Source of the DNA: Parvibaculaceae bacterium Mf 1.05b.01
GTDB taxonomy: Bacteria; Pseudomonadota; Alphaproteobacteria; Parvibaculales; Parvibaculaceae
DNA: 64,000 nt
Reading direction: 5' to 3'
Assembly: GCA_000509225.1 (NCBI GenBank)
Contig: BAOK01000002.1
Location: 128,496 to 192,495 of the forward strand
The notes under the pieces are model-generated. The model worked only from the letters and a program-made list of their open reading frames with translations. It did not search any database and had not been told where the DNA came from. A program made the translations under genes and the position numbers. Every line of letters starts with the position of its first letter. The first letter of the stretch is position 1. Shown in pieces: positions 1 to 9,592 of the stretch.

Positions 1-1
1 C

Positions 2-169
2 GAACAGATTCTTGGCAACCCGGACGGATTTGCTGGTGTCGACGGCATTTTCCGCTTCCTGCCCGATGGCCGCAATGAACGCGGTCTCGCCGTCCTGGAA
101 CTGCGGCGCAATGGACCGGTCGTTGTAGACCCGGCACCACAGAGCTTTGTACCAGCGCCAACTTTCTGA
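2..169 (+). CDS. Penicillin-binding protein activator / periplasmic-binding-like protein, C-terminal end (partial)
   Basis: An open frame enters from the left edge and stops with TGA at 167-169, giving the last 55 residues of a protein cut by the window. The visible part (GVDGIFRFLPDGRNERGLAV, then a Pro/Ala-rich tail) looks like the C-terminus of the LpoA-like, Leu/Ile/Val-binding-fold lipoproteins called penicillin-binding protein activators. In alphaproteobacteria such a gene commonly sits next to hemW-rdgB-rph-hrcA, as here. The assignment rests on the motif style and context, because the signal peptide and most of the fold lie outside the window. Confidence 0.6.
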   Translation, partial: EQILGNPDGFAGVDGIFRFLPDGRNERGLAVLELRRNGPVVVDPAPQSFVPAPTF

Positions 170-273
170 ACCTCACGCCAATCACACTGCTGAGAATGGG
201 TTGGCTCCGTTGACCTGAAAGATTGTCAGGACCAAGCTCGGTCATCTTGTTTTTCCGTATATGGGTTCGGTTC

Positions 274-933
274 ATGACCTATCGTCTTTACAATTCCCAT
301 GCGAACTCGGCCGGGCGCCGGGTGCGCATCGCTCTTCATCTTAAAGATATTCCTTTTGAGTATGTCTCAATTGATATTGCTCCGCCTGCGGAAGAACATC
401 TGGGTGAGGAATTTGGCAAGATCAATCCAATGCGGCTCATTCCAGCGCTGGAGCATGATGGAAACGTTCTGATCGAATCGATGGCGATTCTCGATTATCT
501 GGAAGACCTTCATCCCGAACCCTCCCTCTACCCAGCAGACCCGCTCAAAAAGGCACAGGCCAAGGCCTTCGCGATGACGGTCGCTGCGGGCATGCACCCG
601 CTCCACAATATGCGGGTGATCAAATATCTGGGCCAAGAGTTGGCGCTCGACCAAAAGGCTGTCGCCAAGTGGTATGTCACCTGGGCAGACAAGGGGCTTC
701 ACGCGCTGGAGACGCTTGTGTCCGAGAACAGAGAAGAGGGGCCCTATTGTTTTGGGGCAAACCCCAGCGTGGCCGATCTGTTCCTGGTACCGCAATATGC
801 CAATTATCAGAACCTGGGGCTCAATCTCACACTCTACCCGCATCTTGCCGTCATTGTGGAGGCGTGCGCTGCGCATCCGGCCTTCATCAAGGCGGCACCG
901 GAAAACCAGCCGGATTTTCCAGGAGATGGCTAA
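274..933 (+). CDS. Glutathione S-transferase, maleylacetoacetate isomerase-like
   Basis: A cytosolic GST-fold protein of 219 residues. The N-terminal thioredoxin-like domain begins with a motif (residues 7-21, NSHANSAGRR then VRIAL) resembling the SSCSxRVRIAL active-site stretch of zeta-class GSTs. It continues with the cis-Pro region NPMRLIPALE (51-60) and the glutathione gamma-glutamyl contact ESMAI (68-72), then an all-helical C-terminal domain. MaiA isomerises maleylacetoacetate in tyrosine breakdown, but no other homogentisate-pathway gene is present, so the substrate is unproven. An in-frame TTG exists at 223; ATG 274 was chosen because the family starts directly with the beta strand. 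The gene converges on hemW and their stop codons overlap. Confidence 0.85.
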   Translation: MTYRLYNSHANSAGRRVRIALHLKDIPFEYVSIDIAPPAEEHLGEEFGKINPMRLIPALEHDGNVLIESMAILDYLEDLHPEPSLYPADPLKKAQAKAFAMTVAAGMHPLHNMRVIKYLGQELALDQKAVAKWYVTWADKGLHALETLVSENREEGPYCFGANPSVADLFLVPQYANYQNLGLNLTLYPHLAVIVEACAAHPAFIKAAPENQPDFPGDG

Positions 934-2111
934 GCGAGTAATTCGCCCAAGAGCTTGTTGAGCACGAGACGGCCCGCCGGTGTGGCCTTGAGCTGATCAC
1001 CGGTCTGTTGCAACAGGCCATCGCCCGATAGCTCGCTCAGGCGGTCCGCATTGACAGGTTTTCCGGAAAGGCTCGCATAGCGTTTGAGCGAAACGCCTTC
1101 CTGCAAGCGCAATCCCATCAACATCATTTCTTCTGCTGATTGGGCAGGGGTAATTGTTTCCTGGTCGACCAGCCCATGGTCTTGAGCTTCCACCAAGGCC
1201 AGCCATTTGGATGGCATGCGCTCTGTCACAGTTGCACACTTCGCCCCGCCCTTCGGGACGCGTCCATGAGCGCCAGGGCCGACTCCCACATAATCTCCAT
1301 AACGCCAATAGGTGAGATTGTGACGACACTCTGCACCCACTCTTGCATGGTTGGAGACTTCATAGGCATTGAGACCAGCGTCTGCGCAGATGGATTGGGT
1401 GGCGTCATAGAGCATGGTCGCTTGATCTTCATCGGGCACGGTGAAGGCACCGCGGGCATGAAGATCAAAGAAGGGCGTGCCTTCTTCAATGGTGAGCTGA
1501 TAGAGCGACAGATGATCCACGGCAAAGGATAAGGCGCGGGTGAGTTCTTGTGTCCAGGCCTCGACGGTTTGGTCTGGGCGCGCATAAATGAGGTCAAAGG
1601 ACATGCGCCCGAAATGCGTGCGGGCCAGCTCAATAGCCCCGAGCGCCTCGTCAACAGAATGAAGACGCCCCAAAAATTTCAGGTCTTTGTCGTTCAGCGC
1701 CTGCACCCCAAGAGAGACCCGATTGACGCCCAATGCGGCAAGCGCGCGAAACTTATCTGCTTCGACACTCGTCGGATTGGCTTCGAGAGAAATCTCGACC
1801 CCCTGATTAATCCCCCAGAGACGGTCGATCGCCGCGAGCACCGTTTCCACAGTCGCAGGTTTCATGAGAGACGGGGTGCCCCCGCCAAAAAAGATGCTGG
1901 TGACGGCCTGCGGATCAGAAAGCATCGCCATGTGCTCAAGTTCGCGCACCAGGGCGCGGGCATAGGTCACCTGATCAACGTTGCGAACAACGTGGGAGTT
2001 AAAATCGCAATAGGGGCATTTTGCCTGGCAGAAGGGCCAATGCACATAAATGCCAAAACCCGGGTCGGGCGCACTCAAATCAGACGCCGCGGCCCTATTT
2101 GAGGAAGACAT
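930..2111 (-). CDS. hemW: Radical SAM haem chaperone HemW
   Basis: A 393-residue radical SAM protein. The cluster-binding CxxxCxxC lies at C28, C32 and C35 ([10 protein letters not shown]). Phe two residues after the last Cys is typical of HemW rather than the oxygen-independent coproporphyrinogen oxidase HemN, which has Cys there. A GGGTPS motif follows. HemW binds haem and is thought to deliver it to target proteins. The gene overlaps the 3' end of rdgB by 17 bases and is the last of the rph-rdgB-hemW operon. Older annotations call this family coproporphyrinogen III oxidase-like. Confidence 0.95.
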   Translation of the reverse strand: MSSSNRAAASDLSAPDPGFGIYVHWPFCQAKCPYCDFNSHVVRNVDQVTYARALVRELEHMAMLSDPQAVTSIFFGGGTPSLMKPATVETVLAAIDRLWGINQGVEISLEANPTSVEADKFRALAALGVNRVSLGVQALNDKDLKFLGRLHSVDEALGAIELARTHFGRMSFDLIYARPDQTVEAWTQELTRALSFAVDHLSLYQLTIEEGTPFFDLHARGAFTVPDEDQATMLYDATQSICADAGLNAYEVSNHARVGAECRHNLTYWRYGDYVGVGPGAHGRVPKGGAKCATVTERMPSKWLALVEAQDHGLVDQETITPAQSAEEMMLMGLRLQEGVSLKRYASLSGKPVNADRLSELSGDGLLQQTGDQLKATPAGRLVLNKLLGELLA

Positions 2112-2703
2112 CGGTCAATTGCCGAAACGCGTCAGCGCGATGGGAGATGGCGTGTTTTGCATCCGGCTCCATTTCCGCAAAGGTTATGTCATAACCGTCC
2201 GCCACAAAGACCGGGTCATAGCCAAAACCTTTGTCGCCGCGCGGCGGCCAGACGAGCGCACCTTCAACACGGCCTTCGAAATAGTCCATCTTGCCATCTG
2301 GCGTTGCGAGCGCGAGGCCGCAAATGAAAGCCGCAGAGCGATCATCACTGCCGGTCTCTTTCAGTGCCTGTTCAACTTTCTCCATCGCAAGGCCGAAGTC
2401 TTTTGATGGACCTGCCCAGCGCGCAGAATAAATGCCGGGATCATCGTTCAAAGCGGTGACCGCGAGGCCGCTATCATCGGCGAGCGCCAGAAGGCCCGAA
2501 GCCTCCGCCGCCGCGCGCGCTTTTAATTCAGCGTTTGCCTGAAAGGTGAGGCCTGTTTCTTCCGGCTCAGGAAGCCCCAGATCACCAGCCGACACCGTCT
2601 CGATGCCAAAGGGTTCCAGAAGCGCGCCGATTTCACGCACCTTGCCCGCATTGTGGCTGGCAACGACGAGCTTCTTACCCCTCAGATCGCGTGGCACCGA
2701 CAT
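2095..2703 (-). CDS. rdgB: XTP/dITP pyrophosphatase (non-canonical purine NTPase)
   Basis: A HAM1/RdgB-family pyrophosphatase of 202 residues that hydrolyses XTP, dITP and ITP to monophosphates and so keeps deaminated purines out of nucleic acid. Visible motifs are the N-terminal substrate loop [12 protein letters not shown] (about 14-25), an internal LADDSGL metal/nucleotide motif, GFGYDPVF and a C-terminal SHRADAF. An upstream in-frame codon would add 14 residues. ATG 2703 is preferred because it overlaps the rph stop by one base (TAATG), which suggests translational coupling, and because it gives the usual length. Confidence 0.95.
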   Translation of the reverse strand: MSVPRDLRGKKLVVASHNAGKVREIGALLEPFGIETVSAGDLGLPEPEETGLTFQANAELKARAAAEASGLLALADDSGLAVTALNDDPGIYSARWAGPSKDFGLAMEKVEQALKETGSDDRSAAFICGLALATPDGKMDYFEGRVEGALVWPPRGDKGFGYDPVFVADGYDITFAEMEPDAKHAISHRADAFRQLTDVFLK

Positions 2704-3437
2704 TACCGCACAGCTTCTTTCTGCATGTCGACGAGCTGGCCACAAGACTGTTTTGCGAGACGCAGCAGCTCGAGGAAATTTTCTTCCGAGAAAGGTGTGC
2801 CTTCTGCGGTGCCCTGGATTTCAACAATGCCGCCATTGCCGGTCAGCACGAAGTTGGCGTCCGTGTCCGCATTGGAGTCTTCTGCATAATCCAGATCGGA
2901 CACAGGCGCGCCCTGATAGATCCCGCAAGAAATGGCTGCGACATGGTCGGTCAGCGGCGAAATGTCGATCATGTTCCGCGCGCGCATCCATTCGATGCAC
3001 TGGTGAAGGGCCACCCAGGCGCCGGTAATGGATGCTGTGCGGGTGCCACCGTCTGCCTGAATGACATCACAATCGACAGTGATCTGACGTTCGCCAAGTG
3101 CTTTCATATCGACAACGGCGCGAAGCGAGCGACCGATCAAGCGCTGGATTTCCTGAGTCCGACCAGACTGTTTGCCAGCTGATGCTTCCCGGCGCATGCG
3201 CTCATTGGTGGAGCGCGGCAGCATTCCATATTCCGCCGTCACCCAGCCTTCGCCGCGGCCGCGCAAGAAAGGAGGAACGCGCTCTTCGAGACTTGCCGTG
3301 CAGAGCACATGAGTATCACCGAAACGCACCATGCAGGAGCCTTCAGCGCTTTTTGAAAAACCAGGCTCAAAAGAGACTTTGCGCATTTCGTCAAAAGCGC
3401 GGCCAGATGGACGGATGGTGCTCACAGGGGTGTTCAC
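2703..3437 (-). CDS. rph: Ribonuclease PH
   Basis: RNase PH trims tRNA 3' ends by phosphorolysis. The protein matches the family throughout: RPSGR near the start, [45 protein letters not shown] and the final glycine-rich [12 protein letters not shown]. The open frame continues upstream to 3515, but that would add 26 non-conserved residues. A GTG at 3437 has GAGG seven bases upstream and gives 244 residues, close to the usual 238. The gene is divergent from hrcA and heads the rph-rdgB-hemW operon. Confidence 0.95.
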   Translation of the reverse strand: MNTPVSTIRPSGRAFDEMRKVSFEPGFSKSAEGSCMVRFGDTHVLCTASLEERVPPFLRGRGEGWVTAEYGMLPRSTNERMRREASAGKQSGRTQEIQRLIGRSLRAVVDMKALGERQITVDCDVIQADGGTRTASITGAWVALHQCIEWMRARNMIDISPLTDHVAAISCGIYQGAPVSDLDYAEDSNADTDANFVLTGNGGIVEIQGTAEGTPFSEENFLELLRLAKQSCGQLVDMQKEAVR

Positions 3438-3636
3438 GGGCGAACCTCGTTTAGCGGGTGGAAATGGTGGCCCGGTCATACCCCGGCACCCTTCGGGCGT
3501 CCAGCCCCAGAACAAGCTTGAGAGCAGCGTTTGGGCAGCATTGACCGGAAATCAGATGATCAATTGACGATCCCCGCCCCCCTTCCTAAGTTTGATTGGT
3601 TATTTGCGTCCAATTTCAGGGGTTTAGCGCCCGCAG
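3438..3636. promoter_or_regulatory. Divergent rph / hrcA promoter region
   Basis: This 200-base gap separates divergent rph and hrcA and must contain promoters for both. I looked for a CIRCE operator (TTAGCACTC-N9-GAGTGCTAA), which HrcA would bind, and did not find one. No other strong palindrome stands out. Confidence 0.4.
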
Positions 3637-4749
3637 ATGCGCGCGCCGCCAAGCCAGAGTACAAAGCCCATGCCCGCCGTCAAAGATCTTAATGACCGTT
3701 CGAGGGCCATCCTCCAGCAGGTGGTTGAAACCTACCTAGAAACAGGGGCCCCCGTAGGCTCGCGCTTTTTGTCCCAGAACCTGCCCCTGACCCTCTCAGC
3801 AGCAACCGTGCGCAATGTCATGTCAGACCTTGAGGCGCTGGGTCTTTTGGCCGCTCCCCATACGAGCGCCGGCCGCTTGCCTACTGACGCGGGCCTCCGT
3901 CTCTTCGTGGACGGGCTCCTGGAAGTAGGCGACCTTTCAGAGGAAGAGCGCAGGGCCATCGAAACCCAGGTCACCCATTCTCCCACGGCCAACACGGTTG
4001 AAGATGTGCTGCGCGATGCTTCTCAACTTCTGTCTGGCCTCTCTCACTGCGCGGGACTGGTTCTCGCACCAAAGGCGGAGCAAACCCTCAAACATATCGA
4101 GTTTGTCGCCGTTGATAGCGGCCGGGCTCTTGTGGTTCTGGTTTCTGAAGATGAGAGTGTTGAAAACCGCATGATTGATGTGCCCCGCGGCCTCACACCT
4201 TCGGCGCTCATGGAAGCGACAAATTTCCTCAATGCCCGTCTTCGTGGCCGCACCATGGCAGACGCGACAGAGGTCATCCAGTCCGAGATCGCCGCGCAAA
4301 AAGCGGAGCTTTCCACGCTCACCCAACGGGTGGTTGAGGCGGGCCTTGCTGTTTGGTCGGGAAGCGATGGAACCTCGGCGGGCACCAGTACCAGCGACCC
4401 CCTGGACCGATCTCTTATTGTGACCGGGCAATCCAAGCTGCTGGAAGATGTGAGCGCCATGGAGGATCTGGAGCGCGTCCGGCTCTTGTTCCAAGAACTC
4501 GAAAACAAGGCGGACCTGGTCCAGCTTTTGGACCTTGCCCAGGATGCAGAAGGCGTTCGGCTCTTTATTGGATCAGAGAACCAGCACTTTGCCCTGTCTG
4601 GCTCCTCTGTGATTGTGAGCCCCTTTATGGACGAAAGCCGCCGGGTGGTTGGGGTGTTGGGAGTTATTGGTCCTACCCGCCTTAACTATGCCAGGATTAT
4701 TCCTATGGTGGACTATACGGCCCAGGTTGTAGGCCGCCTGTTACGCTGA
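3637..4749 (+). CDS. hrcA: Heat-inducible transcription repressor HrcA
   Basis: A 370-residue HrcA repressor. The N-terminal winged helix-turn-helix is clear (LNDRSRAILQQVVETYLETG, then LSAATVRNVMSDLEALGLL and the wing SAGRLPTDAGLR). The central GAF-like and dimerisation domains follow, ending in VIGPTRLNYARIIPMVDYTA. HrcA represses chaperonin genes through CIRCE operators; the likely target groESL is not in the window. The start is either ATG 3637 or ATG 3670; the first has no obvious advantage beyond length. grpE follows on the same strand 96 bases later, the usual alphaproteobacterial arrangement. Confidence 0.95.
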   Translation: MRAPPSQSTKPMPAVKDLNDRSRAILQQVVETYLETGAPVGSRFLSQNLPLTLSAATVRNVMSDLEALGLLAAPHTSAGRLPTDAGLRLFVDGLLEVGDLSEEERRAIETQVTHSPTANTVEDVLRDASQLLSGLSHCAGLVLAPKAEQTLKHIEFVAVDSGRALVVLVSEDESVENRMIDVPRGLTPSALMEATNFLNARLRGRTMADATEVIQSEIAAQKAELSTLTQRVVEAGLAVWSGSDGTSAGTSTSDPLDRSLIVTGQSKLLEDVSAMEDLERVRLLFQELENKADLVQLLDLAQDAEGVRLFIGSENQHFALSGSSVIVSPFMDESRRVVGVLGVIGPTRLNYARIIPMVDYTAQVVGRLLR

Positions 4750-4845
4750 GTGTTGACTTCAGCGAGCGGACAGGTCATTTCTCCGCCTCATCAAAGTTTA
4801 GAGTGGCCAATTGGCTTTTTTGGCGCTTTCAGGGATTACGTAGAC

Positions 4846-5547
4846 ATGAGCGATCAAGACAATTCTGCAAATGGCAACACAGGCGATGAGGGCGATGCGC
4901 CCCGCAAGCCAACGCCTGCCGAATTGAAGCAACAGGCTGACGACCTGCTAAAGGCGGCCGCTGCGGCGAATGATGACAGCGAAGACGACGTGGCCGAAGA
5001 GATCGACGAGCGCAGCGAAGAAGAAAAGATCGCCGACGCCATGGCTGCCTTGGCGGCAGAAAATGCTGACCTGAAAGACAAGCTCCTGCGCGCTGCCGCA
5101 GAAGTTGAAAATATTCGTCGCCGCTCTGAGCGGGAGAAGGCAGACGCAGGCAAATATGGCGCGACGAAATTCGCGCAATCCGTGCTGGCTGTTGCTGATA
5201 ATCTACGCCGCGCCATAGATGCTGTCCCCGATGACCGGAAAGACGGCTCTGATGATGTGGTGAAATCCATCATTGAAGGCATTGAGATGGTGGAAAAGTC
5301 GCTCCTAAGTGCTTTTGAAGCGAACGGTATTGTGCCTCTCGACCCGGCACCCGGTGAGAAATTCAACCCGAACCTGCATGAAGCGCTCTTTGAGGTTCCC
5401 GGCACCGGCCAGCCTGGCGGGACAATCGTTCAGGTGGTGGATACGGGCTTTATGATCTCTGATCGGCTTCTGCGTCCGGCACGCGTTGGTGTTGCCAAAG
5501 CAGACGATGGGGCAGCGCCCGGCGGTTCTGTGGACACAACTGCCTAA
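4846..5547 (+). CDS. grpE: Nucleotide exchange factor GrpE
   Basis: GrpE releases ADP from DnaK. The 233-residue product has an acidic, Ala-rich and probably disordered N-terminus, then the long coiled coil with the conserved AAEVENIRRRSEREK, and a C-terminal beta domain (NLHEALFEVPG, GFMISDRLLRPARVGVAK). The frame is open back to the hrcA stop, but ATG 4846 starts the family-like sequence MSDQDN. The partner dnaK-dnaJ pair lies 8 kb downstream, so the chaperone genes are split into two loci. Confidence 0.95.
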   Translation: MSDQDNSANGNTGDEGDAPRKPTPAELKQQADDLLKAAAAANDDSEDDVAEEIDERSEEEKIADAMAALAAENADLKDKLLRAAAEVENIRRRSEREKADAGKYGATKFAQSVLAVADNLRRAIDAVPDDRKDGSDDVVKSIIEGIEMVEKSLLSAFEANGIVPLDPAPGEKFNPNLHEALFEVPGTGQPGGTIVQVVDTGFMISDRLLRPARVGVAKADDGAAPGGSVDTTA

Positions 5548-5555
5548 AGCCTACG

Positions 5556-5571
5556 GTGCGCATCTGCGCAC
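5556..5571 (+). terminator. Small hairpin after grpE
   Basis: A perfect inverted repeat GTGCGCA-tc-TGCGCAC lies nine bases after the grpE stop. No run of T follows directly, so it is at best a weak terminator or an mRNA 3'-end stabiliser. Confidence 0.35.
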
Positions 5572-5695
5572 AGTGCTTGTGCGTTTGTGTCCTCGTAAAA
5601 GTCTCCCGTAAGGCCCATCTTCATCCTAGAGTTTAAGTCAGCCTGGCGACCTCCTGAGAGGCGAACCCGGCAGGCGGATCTGGGAGGAAGACCAT

Positions 5696-6406
5696 ATGAC
5701 ACATCTAATGATGGCGGCAGCCCTGTTTTTCGGGATTCACATCTTCGTTTCGGGCACAAAGCTGCGTGATGGCATTGTCGGCTTGATCGGCGAGCTCCCC
5801 TACAAAGGTCTCTTCGCTGTGACGTCGCTTGGCGCCATTGTCTGGATGGCGATGAGCTATAATGCGGCGGTGGTGAGTGCGGATAATTCTATCCTCTGGC
5901 AGGCACCCCTGGGCCTTTTGCATTCGGGCAGCCTGATCATTTTGGTGGCCGCACTTTTTGCTGTTATCGGCCTCACAACCCCAAGCGCTACAAGCGATGG
6001 CGGTGATAAGGCTGTTGCGGAATCCGATGACCCTGCGACACTGGTGAAAGGCATTCATACCATCACCCGGCACCCTTTCCTTTGGGGAGCCATTATCTGG
6101 GCAGCCTTTCACCTAGGCGCGAACGGAGACCAAGCGAGCGTCCTCTTTTTCGGAACCTTCTTGGGCGTCGCATTCTTTGGCACCTTCGCCATTGACGGGA
6201 AACGCCGACGAGCGCTTGGGGAAAAGTGGGATGCCTTTGCGGGCGCGTCGTCTAACGTTCCCTTCGTGGCCCTTGCGACCGGCCGCGCGAAATTTTCCAT
6301 TTCTGAACTTGGATGGTGGCGCATCGTGCTGGCGCTGCTGGTCTGGGGTGCCCTGTTCGCGTCACACGAATATCTGTTTGCCGTGAGTCCGGTCCCGGGC
6401 GCTTAA
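5696..6406 (+). CDS. NnrU family integral membrane protein
   Basis: A 236-residue multi-spanning inner-membrane protein with about six hydrophobic helices. The N-terminal MAAALFFGIHIFVSGTKLRD and the TRHPFLWG motif near the middle match the NnrU family. NnrU was first described near nitric-oxide and denitrification genes but its biochemical role is not settled, and no nitrogen-oxide gene is nearby here. A GGGAGGAAG ribosome-binding site lies shortly upstream of ATG 5696. The gene stands alone between grpE and the convergent kinase gene. Confidence 0.85.
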   Translation: MTHLMMAAALFFGIHIFVSGTKLRDGIVGLIGELPYKGLFAVTSLGAIVWMAMSYNAAVVSADNSILWQAPLGLLHSGSLIILVAALFAVIGLTTPSATSDGGDKAVAESDDPATLVKGIHTITRHPFLWGAIIWAAFHLGANGDQASVLFFGTFLGVAFFGTFAIDGKRRRALGEKWDAFAGASSNVPFVALATGRAKFSISELGWWRIVLALLVWGALFASHEYLFAVSPVPGA

Positions 6407-6423
6407 ACCTGGATAGGCACTCG

Positions 6424-7872
6424 CTAGGCGCTGACCACAGATGTGAGTTTTTCGTCTTCTTGTGAGTCTGCGGATGCGGAAGTTCGCATTTTGAGTGGCA
6501 GCCTGACACGACAACAGGTCCCTTCGCCGACCGTGCTTTCGATATCAAACTCACCGCCAAGTTCGCGGACGAGCGAGGTGACAATCGAAAGTCCGAGACC
6601 AGTTCCTTCGGTTCCCGTGGTGCGTTGATCATTCACCTGGAAGAACGGGTCGCGCACATTTGCGAGCTTCTCTGGCGGTATGCCGATCCCATTGTCGTGA
6701 ATCTCAATCTTTACGCCACCGTCCTTATCAAAATCGACGCCCACACAAATCAGGCCGCCCTCGTGTGTGAACTTCACAGCGTTGGATAGAAGGTTGACCA
6801 GGACCTGGCAGAGCGCGCGCTCATCCGTCTCAATCTCGAAATTATATCTGCCGTCCCACTGACTCAGGAGCGGGACATGCTTCTTGTCCGCCAATACTCC
6901 AACCATGCGCATGGCCGCCGTGGCAACCTCGGGCACAGAAAGTTTCTCCGGGTGAAGGTCGCAGACTTCAGATTCCAGCTGAGAAAATTCCAGAATTTGC
7001 GTCACCAGAGACAGCATGTGTTCGCCGCTATGCCTGATATCTGTCACGTATTCCTTTCTCTTTTCAGGAATATTGGCAATGCCGTCATCACCCATCTCAA
7101 GGATCTGCGCAAACCCGATAATGGCATTCAGCGGTGTTCGAAGCTCATGGCTCATTGACGCAAGGAAAGACTCGCGGGCTTTCGCCGCTGCTTCCGCACT
7201 GCTGAGCGTCCGCATGGCTTTCTGCCGTGCTGCGTTTGCTTCTTCTACGCTCGCTCCAAGGAGTGCGGCATGATCTTCAGAGGCCTCGGCTCGGGCGGAT
7301 TCAACAAGCGCAAATTCTCTGAAAGATGATAGACCGCCCAGCAGGACCAGAATGGCGGCGTTTCCAATCAGGAGCTGTACCAATTCCCCTTCGCCAAACG
7401 CATGCATCGCCTCGTCTGCCTTGAGGAAAAGGAAAGTGCCGATGATCGCTAGTAAACCGCTATAGAGAATAGTGGAAAGAACCAAGGCGGTTTGTCTTTT
7501 GAGCGTCGCGAACAGACAAACCTCAACTACCAAGATCCAGATACCGTGTTCCACCGCGACAGCTGTGTCGTTGTGGAGAAACAGCGCCTGACCAATAAGC
7601 GTCAGCAAATGGATACTGCCGAAAAGGAAAACCGCCCACACGGCTTGGCGCAGATACTGCCCTCGGGAAAACAGAACGAGAGCAACCATGCAGGGAAGAA
7701 ACATGGAAAGCGCGATAACAGAAAAACGCGAATAGTCAGTTAGCTGATGGGCCGCTTTCAGATGCAGGTAGTCGAATACTGTTGCCAAGGCACCAAGCAC
7801 ACCGACAAGTGCAACAGATATGATAACCGTCCGCTGAGGAGATTGAGACAATTCTTGGTGGCTGGTCGCCAT
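6424..7872 (-). CDS. Membrane sensor histidine kinase (tandem copy 1)
   Basis: A 482-residue kinase. The N-terminal 190 residues form about six membrane helices with no periplasmic sensor domain of note. A helical linker (about 190-238) leads to the dimerisation/phosphoacceptor domain with H242 in SMSHELRTPL. The ATPase domain has its N box at 360-368 (NLLSNAVKF), DNGIGIP and GTGLGLSI. It has no receiver domain. The sequence resembles the PleC/DivJ type of alphaproteobacterial kinase. It is closely related to the next gene upstream (same EMG...EKR.EY..DIR.SGEHML block and GTCCRV ending). No response regulator is adjacent. An AAGG lies nine bases before the ATG. Confidence 0.93.
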   Translation of the reverse strand: MATSHQELSQSPQRTVIISVALVGVLGALATVFDYLHLKAAHQLTDYSRFSVIALSMFLPCMVALVLFSRGQYLRQAVWAVFLFGSIHLLTLIGQALFLHNDTAVAVEHGIWILVVEVCLFATLKRQTALVLSTILYSGLLAIIGTFLFLKADEAMHAFGEGELVQLLIGNAAILVLLGGLSSFREFALVESARAEASEDHAALLGASVEEANAARQKAMRTLSSAEAAAKARESFLASMSHELRTPLNAIIGFAQILEMGDDGIANIPEKRKEYVTDIRHSGEHMLSLVTQILEFSQLESEVCDLHPEKLSVPEVATAAMRMVGVLADKKHVPLLSQWDGRYNFEIETDERALCQVLVNLLSNAVKFTHEGGLICVGVDFDKDGGVKIEIHDNGIGIPPEKLANVRDPFFQVNDQRTTGTEGTGLGLSIVTSLVRELGGEFDIESTVGEGTCCRVRLPLKMRTSASADSQEDEKLTSVVSA

Positions 7873-8032
7873 TTTTCACAGCCTTCTTGGTGTTCATACG
7901 TGTCTGTCCCGGACGCGTTTGACAATTATGACCAGGGAGCGCTTACCAAAAAGATAATCCAAATGTTCTAGAAATTATGGTTTTGCCACGTTGGTCAGCG
8001 AGTCTTGTCGGACAGGCAACAGGGTGAGCCAG

Positions 8033-9475
8033 TTAGCTGGCAGCCTTTGCAAGATCGTCAGGCCGGTCCTCAGTCTCAACCGTTTCTGTTGCCAGGAGAC
8101 CAGGAAGCATCACCCGGCAGCACGTCCCCGTACCCACCGCGCTCTCGATTTCAAATTTTCCTCCAAGACCGCGAACAAGCGTACTGACAATCGAGAGACC
8201 AAGCCCCGTGCCTCCTTCGCCAGCGCAGCGCGCATCGCCAATCTGAACAAATGGTCGGAAAACGTCTTGCAGTTTGTCAGCTGGAATGCCGATGCCATTG
8301 TCCTGAATCTCAATGCACAAGCCTTTGGACCCGTCTGTCTTGAGGACAAGCCATACCTGGCCGCCCTTCGGGGTGAACTTCACTGCATTCGTCAACAGAT
8401 TGACCAGTATCTGGCTGAGCGCTTTCTCATCAGTCTCAACCCGAAAATCGAACCGCTGATCCCAATAACGCAAAAGCTGAACTTCTTTGGCCGAGGCAAT
8501 CACATCCACCATGCGCATCGCGCCCTCAGCGATGGGAGAGAGCAATTGTTCGGAAAGCTCGATATCGCACCCCTCAGACTCGATTCGAGAGAATTCTAGA
8601 ACCTGTCCGACCAGGCCCAACATGTGTTCGCCACTGTTGCGAATGTCTTTGGCGTATTCCAGGCGTTTTTCTTCTGTGCGCGCAATCCCCGCTTTTCCCA
8701 TTTCGAGGATCTGAGAAAAACCGATGATCGCATTGAGCGGCGTGCGCAGTTCATGGCTCATGGATGCAAGGAAGGCTTCGCGCGCCCGCGTAGCTTCTTC
8801 CGCCTTGTTCAGTGCGTGGATCGCTTTTTCCTGTTCCTTTTCAGCCTTAGCCGCTTCCTTTTTCAAGAGAGCTTCGTTCTCTTCCAAAGCTTTGACACGC
8901 GCAGATTCCACCGTGACAAGATCACGATAGGTCGCCAACGCGCCTAGCAGCAAAAGTGCTGCGGCTTGAGAGAAGGCTGTTTGCACAAGCAGAGATGTCT
9001 CCGCATTCGCTGCCGGGTTCAATCCAAGAAGGGAGAAATACAAACAGATGACAGAGACGGTCAGGACGAAAAGGGAGCCTGCAAGAATGTAGGCGATGCG
9101 TCGTGAAAGCGTAGCAAACAAACATACCTGCAATGGGATCATCCACATCGCATTCTCAATCGCATAGAGATAATCGGTAGAACCAAACAAGCTGATTGCC
9201 ATCTGACTAAGCAGATAAAGGCTCGCCATGCAAAAGACAGATCCGACCAACGGGCGGAGCAAGCGTCCGCGCGAAAAGAAGAGTATCAGGATCGCGCCCA
9301 GGAAGTAGGCCGTCACAATTGCGACAACTGTGTCACTACGAAAGCGCTCTTTGCCTATGGCAGCCAGGCTGTAGAATTCAAATGCGGTTGCAGCGCATAC
9401 AATAATGCCGACTAAAGCCACAGACATAAAAATCGCAGCTGAAACCCGACCTCTTTGTTCTCTTTCATCCGCCAC
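8033..9475 (-). CDS. Membrane sensor histidine kinase (tandem copy 2)
   Basis: Same architecture as copy 1: about six membrane helices, an acidic/basic coiled-coil linker (EENEALLKKEAAKAEKEQEK), H241 in SMSHELRTPL, N box NLLTNAVKF, DNGIGIP and GTGLGLSI, with no receiver domain. The frame is open further upstream to a TTG at 9556 and an ATG at 9520. GTG 9475 is preferred because GGAGG lies nine bases before it and the resulting 480 residues align end to end with copy 1. The short C-terminal tail differs from copy 1. Sensed signal unknown. Confidence 0.92.
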   Translation of the reverse strand: MADEREQRGRVSAAIFMSVALVGIIVCAATAFEFYSLAAIGKERFRSDTVVAIVTAYFLGAILILFFSRGRLLRPLVGSVFCMASLYLLSQMAISLFGSTDYLYAIENAMWMIPLQVCLFATLSRRIAYILAGSLFVLTVSVICLYFSLLGLNPAANAETSLLVQTAFSQAAALLLLGALATYRDLVTVESARVKALEENEALLKKEAAKAEKEQEKAIHALNKAEEATRAREAFLASMSHELRTPLNAIIGFSQILEMGKAGIARTEEKRLEYAKDIRNSGEHMLGLVGQVLEFSRIESEGCDIELSEQLLSPIAEGAMRMVDVIASAKEVQLLRYWDQRFDFRVETDEKALSQILVNLLTNAVKFTPKGGQVWLVLKTDGSKGLCIEIQDNGIGIPADKLQDVFRPFVQIGDARCAGEGGTGLGLSIVSTLVRGLGGKFEIESAVGTGTCCRVMLPGLLATETVETEDRPDDLAKAAS

Positions 9476-9592
9476 GCGCAGACGCCTCCGATAAGCACAC
9501 GTTATGCTGCGTTTCCGCATGCCCAGTATGCGGTTCAGAGTTTTCCAAACTAACAATATTTATGGTTTACAATTTGTTGCTGACGCAGCTTT

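Noticed and set aside
3438-3636. CIRCE operator near hrcA
   Set aside because: TTAGCGCCC near 3625 matches only the left half partly; no inverted partner nine bases on.
6424-7872. Hybrid histidine kinase with receiver domain
   Set aside because: The protein ends soon after the GTGLGLSI box; no receiver motifs follow in any of the three kinases.
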